From: Pseudomonas nitroreducens
GTDB taxonomy: Bacteria > Pseudomonadota > Gammaproteobacteria > Pseudomonadales > Pseudomonadaceae
Length of the DNA stretch: 64,000 bases
Assembly: GCF_024170165.1 (NCBI RefSeq)
Contig: NZ_JALJXP010000009.1
Coordinates: forward strand, 124,001 to 188,000
Direction: 5' to 3'
The position numbers were made by a program, and so were the translations under genes. The notes beneath the pieces were generated by a model. It worked only from the letters and a program-made list of their open reading frames with translations, did not search any database and was not told where the DNA came from. Below, one piece after another: positions 8,710 to 17,558 of the stretch; the first letter of the stretch is position 1; each line of letters starts with the position of its first letter.

Positions 8710-10548
8710 ATGTATGCCGACCTGATCCTGACCAACGGCCGCTTCCACACCGTCGACCGCGAGAAACCCGGAGCCACCGCCGTGGCCATCGCCGACGGCA
8801 AGTTCATCGCCGTGGGCAGCGAGGCGGAGGCCATGGCGTTCCGCGCCGGTGCCACCCGCGTCATCGACCTCAAGGGGCGCACCGCGATCCCCGGCCTCAA
8901 CGACTCGCACCTGCACCTGATCCGTGGCGGGCTGAACTACAACCTCGAACTGCGCTGGGAAGGCGTGCCGTCCCTGGCCGACGCCCTGCGCCTGCTCAAG
9001 GAGCAGGCCCTGCGCACGCCGTCGCCGCAATGGGTGCGCGTGGTGGGCGGCTGGAACGAATTCCAGTTCGCCGAAAAGCGCATGCCGACCATCGAGGAGC
9101 TGAACCAGGCTGCGCCGGATACGCCGGTGTTCGTCCTGCACCTGTACGACCGCGCGCTGCTCAACCGCGCCGCACTACGCGTGGTCGGTTACACTAAAGA
9201 CACCCCGAACCCGCCCGGCGGCGAGATCGTCCGCGACAGCAAGGGCGAGCCCACCGGCATGCTGGTGGCGCGGCCCAACGCGATGATCCTCTACGCGACC
9301 CTGGCCAAAGGCCCGAAGCTGCCCTTCGACTACCAGGTCAACTCCACCCGCCAGTTCATGCGCGAGCTGAACCGCCTGGGTGTCACCAGCGCCATCGACG
9401 CCGGCGGCGGCTTCCAGAACTACCCGGACGACTACCAGGTGATCGAACAGCTGGAGAAGGATAACCAGCTCACCGTGCGCATTGCCTACAACCTGTTCAC
9501 CCAGAAGCCCAAGGAAGAACTGGCCGATTTCAAGAACTGGACCAGCAGCGTCCAGTACGGGCAGGGCAGCGACTTCCTGCGGCACAACGGCGCTGGCGAG
9601 ATGCTGGTGTTCTCCGCCGCCGACTTCGAGGACTTCCTCGAGCCGCGCCCGGACCTGCCCGGCAGCATGGAAACCGAGCTGGAGCCGGTGGTGCGCCACC
9701 TGGTCGAGCAGCGCTGGCCGTTCCGTCTGCACGCCACCTACGACGAATCCATCTCGCGGATGCTCGACGTGTTCGATAAGGTCAACCGGGACATCCCGTT
9801 CAACGGCCTGCACTGGTTCTTCGACCACTGCGAGACCATCTCGCCGAAGAACATCGAGCGGGTGAGGGCGCTGGGCGGCGGCATCGCCATCCAGGACCGC
9901 ATGGCCTTCCAGGGCGAGTACTTCGTCGACCGCTACGGCAAGCAGGCCGCCGAGGCGACTCCGCCGATCAAGCGCATGCTGGCCGAAGGCGTACCCGTGG
10001 GCGCCGGCACTGACGCCACCCGTGTCTCCAGCTACAACCCCTGGACCTCGCTGTACTGGATGGTTAGCGGCAAGACCGTCGGCGGCCTGGAGCTGTACCC
10101 GGAAGGGCTGTCCCGCGCCACCGCGCTGGAGCTGTACACCCACGGCAGCGCCTGGTTCTCCAACGAGCAGGGCAAAAAGGGAATGCTCAAGGTCGGGCAG
10201 ATGGCCGACCTGGCGGTGCTCTCGGCGGACTACTTCAACGTGCCGGAGGAAGAGATCAAGGCCATCGAGTCGGTGCTGACCGTGGTGGACGGCCGCGTGG
10301 TATTCGGCAGCGGCGACTTCGAGCGTCAGGCCCCGACCGCCATTCCGGTGCTGCCGGACTGGTCCCCGGTGGCCAAGGTCCCCGGCCACTGGCGCCCGCA
10401 GGCACCATTGCAGAATGCTGTGCACCAGTGCGCCGGCTCCTGCGGCGTGCACGGCCACAGCCACGAACGCGCCCGCCAGTCGAGCGTGCCGGTGAGTGAT
10501 TTCCAGGGATTCTGGGGCGCATTCGGCTGTTCCTGCTTCGCCTTCTGA
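8710..10548 (+). CDS. YtcJ-like metal-dependent amidohydrolase (amidohydrolase 3 family) with Cys/His-rich tail
   Basis: 612 residues starting MYADLILTNGRFHTVD, typical of YtcJ enzymes. The metal motif NDSHLHL is near residue 66, followed by GVTSAIDAGGG, a mid-region FRLHATYDESI, WFFDHCETI and GAGTDATRVSSYNPW, which supply the remaining His/Asp ligands. YtcJ-type enzymes hydrolyse amides or cyclic amides; the substrate is unknown. Unusually, the last 41 or so residues hold HQCAGSCGVHGHSHE and GCSCFAF, four Cys and several His after the normal family end. It closes the three-gene operon and is followed by repeats. Confidence 0.83.
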   Translation: MYADLILTNGRFHTVDREKPGATAVAIADGKFIAVGSEAEAMAFRAGATRVIDLKGRTAIPGLNDSHLHLIRGGLNYNLELRWEGVPSLADALRLLKEQALRTPSPQWVRVVGGWNEFQFAEKRMPTIEELNQAAPDTPVFVLHLYDRALLNRAALRVVGYTKDTPNPPGGEIVRDSKGEPTGMLVARPNAMILYATLAKGPKLPFDYQVNSTRQFMRELNRLGVTSAIDAGGGFQNYPDDYQVIEQLEKDNQLTVRIAYNLFTQKPKEELADFKNWTSSVQYGQGSDFLRHNGAGEMLVFSAADFEDFLEPRPDLPGSMETELEPVVRHLVEQRWPFRLHATYDESISRMLDVFDKVNRDIPFNGLHWFFDHCETISPKNIERVRALGGGIAIQDRMAFQGEYFVDRYGKQAAEATPPIKRMLAEGVPVGAGTDATRVSSYNPWTSLYWMVSGKTVGGLELYPEGLSRATALELYTHGSAWFSNEQGKKGMLKVGQMADLAVLSADYFNVPEEEIKAIESVLTVVDGRVVFGSGDFERQAPTAIPVLPDWSPVAKVPGHWRPQAPLQNAVHQCAGSCGVHGHSHERARQSSVPVSDFQGFWGAFGCSCFAF

Positions 10549-10647
10549 CCCAACCCATGGCCCGCTCCTTGTAGGAGCGGGCCATGCCCTTGACCGGCGG
10601 ACAACGTCCGCACCGACAGCCCCGCTGATACCTCCGGCTAACGCTTC

Positions 10648-10727
10648 GTAGGATGGCGTGGAGCCCAGCGATACCCATCGATCTGTGCACCATCAGCATG
10701 GATATCGCTTCGCTCCACCCATCCTAC
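10648..10727. repeat. 80-bp palindromic intergenic repeat, copy B
   Basis: Same GTAGGATGGCGTGGAGC...CCATCCTAC element as copy A at 6743, with a few changes in the arms and loop. The whole 10549-10861 gap is repeat: REP cores of the GTAGGAGCGGGCCATGCCC type lie at about 10571 and 10819. No gene is visible there. Confidence 0.75.
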
Positions 10728-10861
10728 GTTTGCTCCAGCGGACTGCGTCCACGTTGTTCCGGCGCCGGCTCAGTCGCAGGCATGGCCAGCTCCTACAGGC
10801 CGACCATGCGCTTGCCCTGTAGGAGCGGGCCATGCCCGCGATCTGCGGACAACGTCCGCGC

Positions 10862-11620
10862 TCAGAACCCCACCAACTGCCCAACGGCCTGCGCCTGCGG
10901 ATCATCGCTGCGGCTCACCAGCGCATAGTTGTAGCCACCCTGACTCCAGTAGCGTGCCAGCAGGTCGCCATCCGTGCGCTGCCCCTGCGGCAACATCTCG
11001 TGGCGCGGGCCTGGCGGGCGGATGAAGAAGGTCAGCCGCCGACCCTGGCCATCCTCATAGATCACCAGCGCCGCTGCGCCCTGTTCGGTGGCCAGCAACC
11101 GCGCGCCGACCGTTTTCAGGCCAACCTGCTCCAGCGAGGGCGGCGGCGTGGCGTCCTTCAGGTAGCGCGAAAGCCAGCCACGCAGATCGCCGCCGTCGCG
11201 CAGGTCCAGCCCATTCTGGCCGGCGTCGGCAAACAGGCGGTAAGCCTGCACCGCGTCCTGCATCGGCAGCATGCCGCGCAGCATCGCGTCGCCGCGCATC
11301 TGCCAGCCGCCCATGCCGCCCACGCCCAGGGCGATCAGCAGGGCCGCCGCCGTGGCCAGGCGCGAGCGTCGCCGCTGCTGGAGCTGGCGGCGAATGCGCG
11401 CCGGGTCGAGCTGTTCGGGCAGCGCCCCACGCGCTTGGCCGGCGAAGGCCGCGCGCAGTTGCTGGGCGTCCTGCCGCCAGCCTTCCACGCGCCGGGCGTC
11501 GTCCGGGTGGGTGGCCAGCCAGGCTTCCACCCACTGGCGGCGCGCCGGCTCCAGCTGGTCGTCGAGGTAGGCGTGCAGATCCTGTTCCTGGGGAGTGCCG
11601 TCGGGGATGCGTTCGTTCAT
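10862..11620 (-). CDS. Transmembrane anti-sigma factor paired with the adjacent ECF sigma
   Basis: 252 residues. The N-terminal 60 residues (QEQDLHAYLDDQLEPARRQWVEAWLA) resemble the cytoplasmic sigma-binding domain of RsiW/RseA-like anti-sigma factors. A single membrane helix lies at about residues 88-107 (LATAAALLIALGVGGMGGW), and the rest is a periplasmic sensor domain. No HxxxCxxC zinc motif is present, so it is not a ZAS-type redox switch. Its start overlaps the sigma factor stop by 4 bases, so the two are co-translated. The inducing signal is unknown; the divergent peroxidase operon suggests an oxidative or envelope redox cue. Confidence 0.82.
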   Translation of the reverse strand: MNERIPDGTPQEQDLHAYLDDQLEPARRQWVEAWLATHPDDARRVEGWRQDAQQLRAAFAGQARGALPEQLDPARIRRQLQQRRRSRLATAAALLIALGVGGMGGWQMRGDAMLRGMLPMQDAVQAYRLFADAGQNGLDLRDGGDLRGWLSRYLKDATPPPSLEQVGLKTVGARLLATEQGAAALVIYEDGQGRRLTFFIRPPGPRHEMLPQGQRTDGDLLARYWSQGGYNYALVSRSDDPQAQAVGQLVGF

Positions 11621-12126
11621 TTCAGTACCCGCAGAGAAGGAGTCGCCGCCTGTCCTTCGCTCAGCGCGCGCAGCGCCGTGCGGGCGCGCGACAGGCGGGA
11701 CATGACGGTGCCCATGGGAATATCCAGTGCCTCGGCCACCTCGCGGTAGCTCAGGCCCTCGACGCTGACCAGCGTCAGCAGCGCGCGCTGTTCGGCGGGC
11801 AGGCGTTCGAAGGCCTCCAGCGTCGAGCGGGCGCTGACGATGTCCTCCGGCGAGGCACTCACCGCGCTGTCCGCGCCGAACAGGCTGAGCAGGCGCGCGT
11901 AGCGTTTCGCCCGGCGCTGCCCGTCGATGAAGTGCCGGTAGAGGATCGAGAACAGCCAGGCGCGCAGGTCGCCGTCGTCGCGGCGGCCGGTCCAGGCCGA
12001 CAGCGCCTTTTCCAGGGTTGCCTGGACCAGGTCGTCGGCGCTGCTCGCGCTGCGGGTCAGCGACAGCGCGAAGCGCCGCAGCCGGGGCAGCAGTTCGCGC
12101 AGTGAATGGTCGTCCAGTGAGTGCAT
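11617..12126 (-). CDS. ECF-family RNA polymerase sigma factor
   Basis: 169 residues. Region sigma2 (about residues 10-75) includes DDLVQATLEKAL and AWLFSILYRHFID; region sigma4 (about 110-160) carries LPAEQRALLTLVSVEGLSYREVAEALDIPMGTVMSRLSRAR, a classic helix-turn-helix. The length matches ECF sigmas. The gene reads into the anti-sigma gene and is divergent from the peroxidase operon. Both sides carry GGGAATA-N15-CGTC promoters, which argues for autoregulation plus control of the peroxidase/cytochrome b561 genes. Confidence 0.9.
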   Translation of the reverse strand: MHSLDDHSLRELLPRLRRFALSLTRSASSADDLVQATLEKALSAWTGRRDDGDLRAWLFSILYRHFIDGQRRAKRYARLLSLFGADSAVSASPEDIVSARSTLEAFERLPAEQRALLTLVSVEGLSYREVAEALDIPMGTVMSRLSRARTALRALSEGQAATPSLRVLK

Positions 12127-12161
12127 CGGGGCGCCAGGAATGGGTGGGTTCGAGCGAGACA

Positions 12162-12187
12162 GACGAACGCTGCGGCGATCTATTCCC
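12162..12187 (-). promoter_or_regulatory. Predicted ECF-type promoter for the sigma/anti-sigma operon
   Basis: On the reverse strand GGGAATA (12187-12181) and CGTC (12165-12162) are separated by 15 bases, the geometry of ECF -35 and -10 elements. The sigma factor start codon is 36 bases downstream. Confidence 0.6.
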
Positions 12188-12220
12188 TTCGCGGGAAAAA
12201 ATAATTTATTCGCGGCTGAC

Positions 12221-12246
12221 GGGAATAACCCGTCGCACGGTGCGTC
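12221..12246 (+). promoter_or_regulatory. Predicted ECF-type promoter for the peroxidase operon
   Basis: GGGAATA (12221-12227) and CGTC (12243-12246) are separated by exactly 15 bases, identical to the promoter on the other strand. The peroxidase start is 43 bases downstream. Confidence 0.6.
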
Positions 12247-12288
12247 GTACCGGCTCAACGCATTCAGCCTAAGCCTGAGGAGCTGGAA

Positions 12289-13335
12289 ATGACAGAAACA
12301 CCGCCCACCGCACCCAACGTGCCCCTGCGCCTGGCCGCCATCGGCGCCGTGGTGCTCGGCGTGGCCGCCGTCTTCGCCTACGTCGCCGGCTGGCTCGATC
12401 CGCAGCGGCTCACCCCGGCCAGCGTGATCAACACCCTGGAGCATAACAGCGGCGTCTACCCCGGCTACCGGCGCAACCACGCCAAGGGCCTGTGCGTGAT
12501 CGGCCATTTCGACAGCAATGGCGGCGCGGCCAGTCTGTCTCGCGCCAGCCTGTTCTCCGTCGGCCGCGTACCGGTGGTAGGGCGCCTCGCCATCCCCGGC
12601 GGCAACCCCAAGGCCAGCGACGGCGCCGCGCCGATCCGCAGCCTGGCCCTGCGCTTCCAGCCGGCCGACGGCCAGGAATGGCGCACCGGGATGAACGCCA
12701 TGCCGGTCTTCGTCGTGCGTGATGTCGCCAGTTTCTACGCGCTGCAACAGGCCACCGCGCCGCAGCCGGGCACCGGCAAGCCAGACCCGGAAAAGGCCGG
12801 AGCCTTCTTCAAGGCGCACCCCGAGACCCAGGCCTTCCTCAAGTGGGCCAAGTCATCGACACCGTCCTCCAGCTACGCCAACAGCGCCTACTACAGCCTC
12901 AACGCCTTCTACCTGGTGAACAAGGACGGCAAGGAACAGCCGGTGCGCTGGTCCGTGCAGCCCGAAGCGCCGGTGGAGCCGCTGGCCGCCGACAAACGTG
13001 GCGACGCCGACTTCCTTGCCGCCGAACTGGCCCAGCGCATCGCCGCCGGTCCGTTGCGCTGGCGTCTGCAATTCACCCTCGGCGAGCCCGGCGACAGCAC
13101 CGTCGACCCCACCCAGGCCTGGCCCGACAGCCGCCGCACCGTGGATGCCGGCGAACTGGTGATCGAGCGTCTGCAACCAGAAATCGGCGGCGACTGCCGT
13201 GACGTCAACTACGACCCGCTGATCCTCCCCGACGGCATCCGCGCCTCCGACGACCCGCTGCTCAGCGCACGCTCGGCGGCCTACTCGGAATCCTTCAACC
13301 GTCGTACCCGTGAGCAGGCCCAGGAGACCCACTGA
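12289..13335 (+). CDS. Membrane-anchored catalase-family peroxidase (SrpA-like)
   Basis: 348 residues with an N-terminal membrane helix (about 13-33) and then a small catalase fold. The catalytic His motif RRNHAKGLCVIGHF is at residues 61-74, and SLALRFQPADGQEWRTGMNAMPVFVVRD corresponds to the catalase core distal side. At about 350 residues it is far shorter than classical catalases (480-750) and matches the catalase-related peroxidase group. It probably faces the periplasm and reduces peroxides using electrons from the co-transcribed cytochrome b561, whose start overlaps this stop. The ECF promoter lies directly upstream. Confidence 0.85.
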   Translation: MTETPPTAPNVPLRLAAIGAVVLGVAAVFAYVAGWLDPQRLTPASVINTLEHNSGVYPGYRRNHAKGLCVIGHFDSNGGAASLSRASLFSVGRVPVVGRLAIPGGNPKASDGAAPIRSLALRFQPADGQEWRTGMNAMPVFVVRDVASFYALQQATAPQPGTGKPDPEKAGAFFKAHPETQAFLKWAKSSTPSSSYANSAYYSLNAFYLVNKDGKEQPVRWSVQPEAPVEPLAADKRGDADFLAAELAQRIAAGPLRWRLQFTLGEPGDSTVDPTQAWPDSRRTVDAGELVIERLQPEIGGDCRDVNYDPLILPDGIRASDDPLLSARSAAYSESFNRRTREQAQETH

Positions 13336-13895
13336 TGAAACCCACCTACTTCCCGCTCTCCCTGCGCGTGCTGCATTGGCTCATGGCCGTGCTGGTGCTC
13401 GCGATGCTGCTGATCGGACTGGGCATGGTCGCCAGCGTCTCCCCGCGCCACGCCGCGTTGGTCGCCATCCACAAACCCCTGGGCGCCGCGCTGCTGGTAC
13501 TCGTACTGCTGCGCATCGTTGTACGCCTGACCCAGCGCATCCCCGCACTGCCCAGCGACATGCCCGGCTGGCAACGCAGCTCGGCGCACCTCTCGCACCT
13601 GGCGCTCTACGGCCTGCTGCTCGCGCAACCACTGGTGGGCTGGACCATGCAATCCGCCGGCGGCTACCCCGTGGTGCTCTGGGGCGGCTTCGAACTGCCC
13701 GCGCTGGTTTCGCCGTCGGTGCAACTGCACACCCTCCTGCGCAGCGCCCACACCTTCATTGCCTACGCCTTGCTGGCAACCATCCTCCTGCACCTCGCCG
13801 CCGCGTTGTTCCACGGGCTTATCCGCCGCGACGAAGTCCTCCCCAGCATGACCGGCGCCCCCATGCCGCGTAATTCCAGCGGAGAGCGGCCATGA
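13335..13895 (+). CDS. Cytochrome b561-family membrane protein
   Basis: 186 residues with four hydrophobic helices and the His pattern of bacterial cytochrome b561: RVLHWLMA (His14), IHKPLG (His46), and two His in helices 3-4 (QLHTLLRSAHTF and LLHLAAALFH). Such proteins pass electrons from the quinol pool to periplasmic partners. TGATG overlap with the peroxidase gene and a 4-base overlap with the next gene show tight coupling, so it is the likely electron donor to the peroxidase. Confidence 0.88.
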   Translation: MKPTYFPLSLRVLHWLMAVLVLAMLLIGLGMVASVSPRHAALVAIHKPLGAALLVLVLLRIVVRLTQRIPALPSDMPGWQRSSAHLSHLALYGLLLAQPLVGWTMQSAGGYPVVLWGGFELPALVSPSVQLHTLLRSAHTFIAYALLATILLHLAAALFHGLIRRDEVLPSMTGAPMPRNSSGERP

Positions 13896-14134
13896 AGCGC
13901 CTACTCGCTGCCGCCTGCCTCTTCACCTCCTGCGCGGCCCTCGCCGCGCCGGACGCACCACCCGAGCAGGATTACCACTACGGCCAGAAACTCGACATCA
14001 AGCGTGTGGTGCAACAGCCGGACCTGGGGTTCTGCGGGATTCGCGAGGTGGAGATGACCTACGAGGACAGCGCGGGGCAGCGGCATAGGCTGCGGTATCC
14101 GGTGCGGGGGCAGGGGTGTGGGAATGAGAACTGA
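13892..14134 (+). CDS. Small periplasmic DUF2790 protein
   Basis: 80 residues: signal peptide MKRLLAAACLFTSCAALAAP, then YHYGQKLDIKRVVQ and MTYEDSAGQRHRLRYPVRGQGC, the typical DUF2790 pattern of short Pseudomonas periplasmic proteins. Two Cys in the mature part (in GFCGI and QGCGN) could form a disulfide. It is the third gene of the ECF-controlled operon (4-base overlap with cytochrome b561). Function unknown. Confidence 0.75.
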   Translation: MKRLLAAACLFTSCAALAAPDAPPEQDYHYGQKLDIKRVVQQPDLGFCGIREVEMTYEDSAGQRHRLRYPVRGQGCGNEN

Positions 14135-14187
14135 CCCCGAGATTGGCATTCAGGGCGAGCTGGAAGTATTCCGCTTGATTGATCTGC

Positions 14188-14709
14188 TCAGGAAGCCGAA
14201 TCACTCCTGAATAGCTTCAGGCCCAAGGCAACGCAATACGAAATGCCGCAGAACATGAATGCGTAGAGCAGATTGAAAACTGGCTGATTCTCCATCAGCA
14301 GATGCAACAGCAAATGACCGTTGCGATGTGCTGATGAGCCGCCGGCTTCGGAAAAGCCAAGGTAGAACGAGCCGCACGGGAAAAACGAATAGCTCAGCAG
14401 AGCGGCAGCCGAAGCCGCCAGCCAGCATGCGGCCGATACGCTTGCGCCATTGCGCGTTCTCATCAGCTCCTTCCTGCTGTATGTGCCCAACAGCAATAAC
14501 CATGCGATCCCCGCTGCAATGAGCGGAATACCCACTGCGGGGATCAGCACGCGCGAACTGTCCAGCCAGTAATCAGCGTTGCAGCTGAACGACAGCAGTC
14601 CAGCTGCAACGCTGAAGATTGCGCCATCGCCCACTGGCAGCAGAGAGACCACTGAAACAACTACGAAGTTTGCGAGAAGTAGCAGGAAACTGACTCTTCC
14701 AATAGGCAT
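14188..14709 (-). CDS. Hypothetical integral membrane protein
   Basis: 173 residues with four predicted membrane helices (about 5-27, 52-74, 92-112 and 143-165). No recognised family motif; the loop AGGSSAHRNGHLLLHLLMENQP carries several His. Codon choice and base composition look less GC-rich than the neighbours, which hints at a later arrival. It is convergent with the DUF2790 gene. Confidence 0.5.
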   Translation of the reverse strand: MPIGRVSFLLLLANFVVVSVVSLLPVGDGAIFSVAAGLLSFSCNADYWLDSSRVLIPAVGIPLIAAGIAWLLLLGTYSRKELMRTRNGASVSAACWLAASAAALLSYSFFPCGSFYLGFSEAGGSSAHRNGHLLLHLLMENQPVFNLLYAFMFCGISYCVALGLKLFRSDSAS

Positions 14710-14790
14710 GCCGAATCCTTGGCGTTTGAACGGGTAATCGCAGGCGGGGCAGAGTAGATTACTTCCGTTGTGTTGGAACAGGGCGCAGAT

Positions 14791-15828
14791 TCAGCGGCTC
14801 CTGACCGGACGAGCGGAAGCCGGCGTTCTCTGGCTTCTCGCCATTCGTACTTTGCGTACCGTCTCCACGAACGGCGTAACGATCAGGCTCCACAGCGAAG
14901 AATACTTCTCGTCATCCTGCTCCCCCGCGCCGAACTGGATCGGCTCCGGCTCGCGCTGGGTGACGTAGAGCGTGCCGAACATCCAGTCCCACAGCGACAG
15001 GTTGATGCCGAAGTTCCTGTTGAAGTGGCGGGGCGCGTCGCTGTGGTGGATCTGGTGCTGGGCGGGACTGTTCAGCACGTGCTCGATCACCGGTCCGAAC
15101 GACAGCCACACATGGCTGTGGCGCAGGTTCGTCGCCAGCACGTTGAACAGCAGGATCATGTAGGTCACACCGAACAGCGTGTAGGCGCTGATTTCGCCGC
15201 CGCACAGGTACCAGAAGGCGCCGGCATAGGCGCCCAGGGCGAAGGCTCCAGCCAGCTGCGCCGCAAGCTTCTCGACGAAGTGCACGCGGCTTGCGGTGAT
15301 CGGCGTCAGCACCGCCGCCGAGTGATGCACCTTGTGGAACGCCCACAGCCAGCGCGAGTGGAAGGCACGGTGCACCCAGTAGTTCTTGAAGTCGCTGACC
15401 AGGAACACCCCCAGTCCGTAGAGCAGCGACAGGCCGAGGTTCGTCCCCACCTGCGGCCGCGCGCCCCAGAGATTGGTGAAGAAGGCGATGTAGTCGCCCG
15501 AGCGCAGGATGTAGGGATCGACCAGCCCGACGATGGGCACCAGCAACGCCACATTGAGGATGCCGCGCACCAGGTAGTAGCGGTAATCCAGCAGCGCTGA
15601 GCGATGCAGGTTCACCCGGCTGCCACCGATGAACTGCCAGAACGACGCCGCCTGCGTCAGCCCGCGTTGGCGGCGGAAGCGGAACAGCGCGTAGGCGATG
15701 GCGTAGGAGCACAGCAGGAACACCACGCCGACGCGGCCGCTGAGGTCGAAGAGGCCGGCGACCTGGTTGGCAACGGGATCGACCACCAGTTCGGTGAGGT
15801 GGCGGTGGATATGCGAGAGGTCAGGCAT
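14791..15828 (-). CDS. Sterol desaturase / fatty acid hydroxylase superfamily membrane protein
   Basis: 345 residues, several membrane helices, and the diiron His boxes of the family: HRAFH (about residue 155), HKVHH (about 168) and HQIHH in the C-terminal half, with HSHVW between. These proteins are membrane di-iron hydroxylases or desaturases acting on lipids. The bacterial substrate is not known. It is not obviously in an operon; the upstream gap 15829-16204 shows no gene or clear motif to me. Confidence 0.85.
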   Translation of the reverse strand: MPDLSHIHRHLTELVVDPVANQVAGLFDLSGRVGVVFLLCSYAIAYALFRFRRQRGLTQAASFWQFIGGSRVNLHRSALLDYRYYLVRGILNVALLVPIVGLVDPYILRSGDYIAFFTNLWGARPQVGTNLGLSLLYGLGVFLVSDFKNYWVHRAFHSRWLWAFHKVHHSAAVLTPITASRVHFVEKLAAQLAGAFALGAYAGAFWYLCGGEISAYTLFGVTYMILLFNVLATNLRHSHVWLSFGPVIEHVLNSPAQHQIHHSDAPRHFNRNFGINLSLWDWMFGTLYVTQREPEPIQFGAGEQDDEKYSSLWSLIVTPFVETVRKVRMARSQRTPASARPVRSR

Positions 15829-16204
15829 GGGCGCTGGCGCCGGAAGTCAAGTGGACAGACTTGTGCTTCGAGTGATCGCCCGCGGCGCTGAGGTGCCAGC
15901 GACTCGTGGGATGTCACGCGTTCGCTCAGCATGGAACCCGGGGGATCAGATTGTCAAAGTTCAGCGGCGCCGGGGCGGGGCAATGCGGCAGGGGGCCTTC
16001 AGCGGCCTGGTGCGCGGAGGCGCCTGGATTGGCCTGTTGAGCAGGGGAGACCATCGATCAGATGGGGATGCGCCCGCTGCCGACTAAACCGGGGCGCAAC
16101 CTTGAGGGAGTCGGCCGAGCCGGTATCCGCGAAGCGGCAGGCTACGGGCGACGGGCAGGGTAAAAGAGGTTTGCCAGCAAGCAACGAGCCGCGTGGTTGA
16201 CGGC

Positions 16205-16810
16205 TCAGGCTGCTGCAGCCAATGGCTGCTGTTGTCGATCCAGCATGTCCTGGAGTTCAGCCACTGAATCCAGGACTCTCTGCGTCCAGCGCTCATCGTC
16301 CGGACGCACGACAACGACGCGGAAACCGTGGTCGTGGCCTTCGCTCTTCACGCCTTCGGAATCATCGACATGCAGGTCGATATCGAATGCCGGCGGAAGT
16401 TTCGAGGGGGCGTTAGCCAGCCCGCGCTCGGTCAGGGCCTGGTTGTGCCGCACGCTGTTGACCACGCCGTCGACGTGGATGCCGTACAACAACAGCCAGC
16501 GCCTGATATAGGACGGTGTGCGGCCGGAGGACGTGTAGACCCAGATGCTGCAGCCCTGGCGGCGCAGTTCCCGGGTCAGGGAGCGGGTGCCGATACGCAG
16601 CGGTTCGCCCAGCCAGCGGTGGATGAATACCGGGAGCCTGCTGGGTTCGACGTCGCTGTGGTGGGGGAGGCAGGCCAGGGTGTCATCGATATCGAACGAA
16701 ATCCGTATGCGCGGGCGTCCGAACCGGTAGGGCGCAACGGAACCCTTCATGGCGTCCCACAGCTGATCCTTGATGGCCAGGCAGGTTGCGAGCATGGGAT
16801 GGGTAGTCAT
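16205..16810 (-). CDS. HAD-superfamily hydrolase-like protein at the end of the pst operon
   Basis: 201 residues. Motif I is SFDIDDTLACLPHH (the DxDDT nucleophile block, about residue 40), motif II is VYTSSGRTP, and the acidic motif IV is DLHVDDSEG near residue 147, so the catalytic set looks intact. HAD proteins of this size are usually phosphatases. It overlaps the upstream Fic-like gene by ATGA and, through it, belongs to the phosphate-uptake transcription unit. A phosphatase acting on the Fic-like partner or its product is an attractive but untested idea. Confidence 0.65.
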   Translation of the reverse strand: MTTHPMLATCLAIKDQLWDAMKGSVAPYRFGRPRIRISFDIDDTLACLPHHSDVEPSRLPVFIHRWLGEPLRIGTRSLTRELRRQGCSIWVYTSSGRTPSYIRRWLLLYGIHVDGVVNSVRHNQALTERGLANAPSKLPPAFDIDLHVDDSEGVKSEGHDHGFRVVVVRPDDERWTQRVLDSVAELQDMLDRQQQPLAAAA

Positions 16811-17541
16811 CAGGCACCTCCCTGACAGGCGGAGGCGTGTTTTTCGCCCAGGAAAAATCGGTCCGGATCCGGTGCATGATCTTCGAGGAAGGCAGCGTAC
16901 TTTTTCTTGATCTTGGGCAATTCGAATAGCGCCTTTACGCCATGCTTGGCGGAGTTGCGGATGACCGATGACGGGTTGTAGTAACCCTTGGCGTTGTCCA
17001 GGGTCAGCACGAAAGGCGGCAGCCCGGCACGCAGCAGCAGATAGCTGACGATCAGCGAGCCGCTGCGGTGGTTACCTTCGATGAACAATTGCGGTTTGCT
17101 CAGAATCCGCACATAGACACCGGCCGCGCGCTTCCACACCGATTCGCTGTGATACGCGCAGTACCAGTTGTACAGGTCCTTGATGCCACCTTCGACGTTG
17201 TTGAAGAAGTGCGCCTCGGTGGCCGCCAGGTGCGGCGCGAATTCCAGCCGACGGGCAGGGTCGCGGCCGCAAAGCACGGTGGCGTTGATCTCCAGCATCA
17301 GGTTGACCTGCTGCAGATCGAACAGGTCGACGCCCCGTGCGACGTAGTCGTCGATAAGGGCGTAACCCTCCAGCACGTTGTGCAGCACCTCATCGGTGAA
17401 CGGATCACGCGGCTCGGTAAAGCACTGGCTGAGCTCGCCGAAACGCCCCTGCACCTCACGCAGCGCACGTTCGATCGCTCGCAGATCAAGACGGCGCGTG
17501 GCAGGCATGGGCAACCCTGAAGAAGAGGTGTGTGGCTTCAT
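16810..17541 (-). CDS. Fic-fold protein with degenerate active-site motif, in the pst operon
   Basis: 243 residues, mostly alpha-helical. Residues near 155 read KPQLFIEGNHRSGSL, which aligns with the Fic motif HPFxxGNGRxxR but has Gln for the catalytic His, Leu for Pro and His for the second Gly; Phe, Gly-Asn and Arg are retained. It is therefore either a non-AMPylating Fic relative or uses altered chemistry. No inhibitory helix motif was recognised. It starts 17 bases after the pstB stop and overlaps the HAD gene start, so all six genes probably share one transcript under the Pho box. Confidence 0.6.
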   Translation of the reverse strand: MKPHTSSSGLPMPATRRLDLRAIERALREVQGRFGELSQCFTEPRDPFTDEVLHNVLEGYALIDDYVARGVDLFDLQQVNLMLEINATVLCGRDPARRLEFAPHLAATEAHFFNNVEGGIKDLYNWYCAYHSESVWKRAAGVYVRILSKPQLFIEGNHRSGSLIVSYLLLRAGLPPFVLTLDNAKGYYNPSSVIRNSAKHGVKALFELPKIKKKYAAFLEDHAPDPDRFFLGEKHASACQGGA

Positions 17542-17558
17542 ACGTCTGCAGGTTCGAC

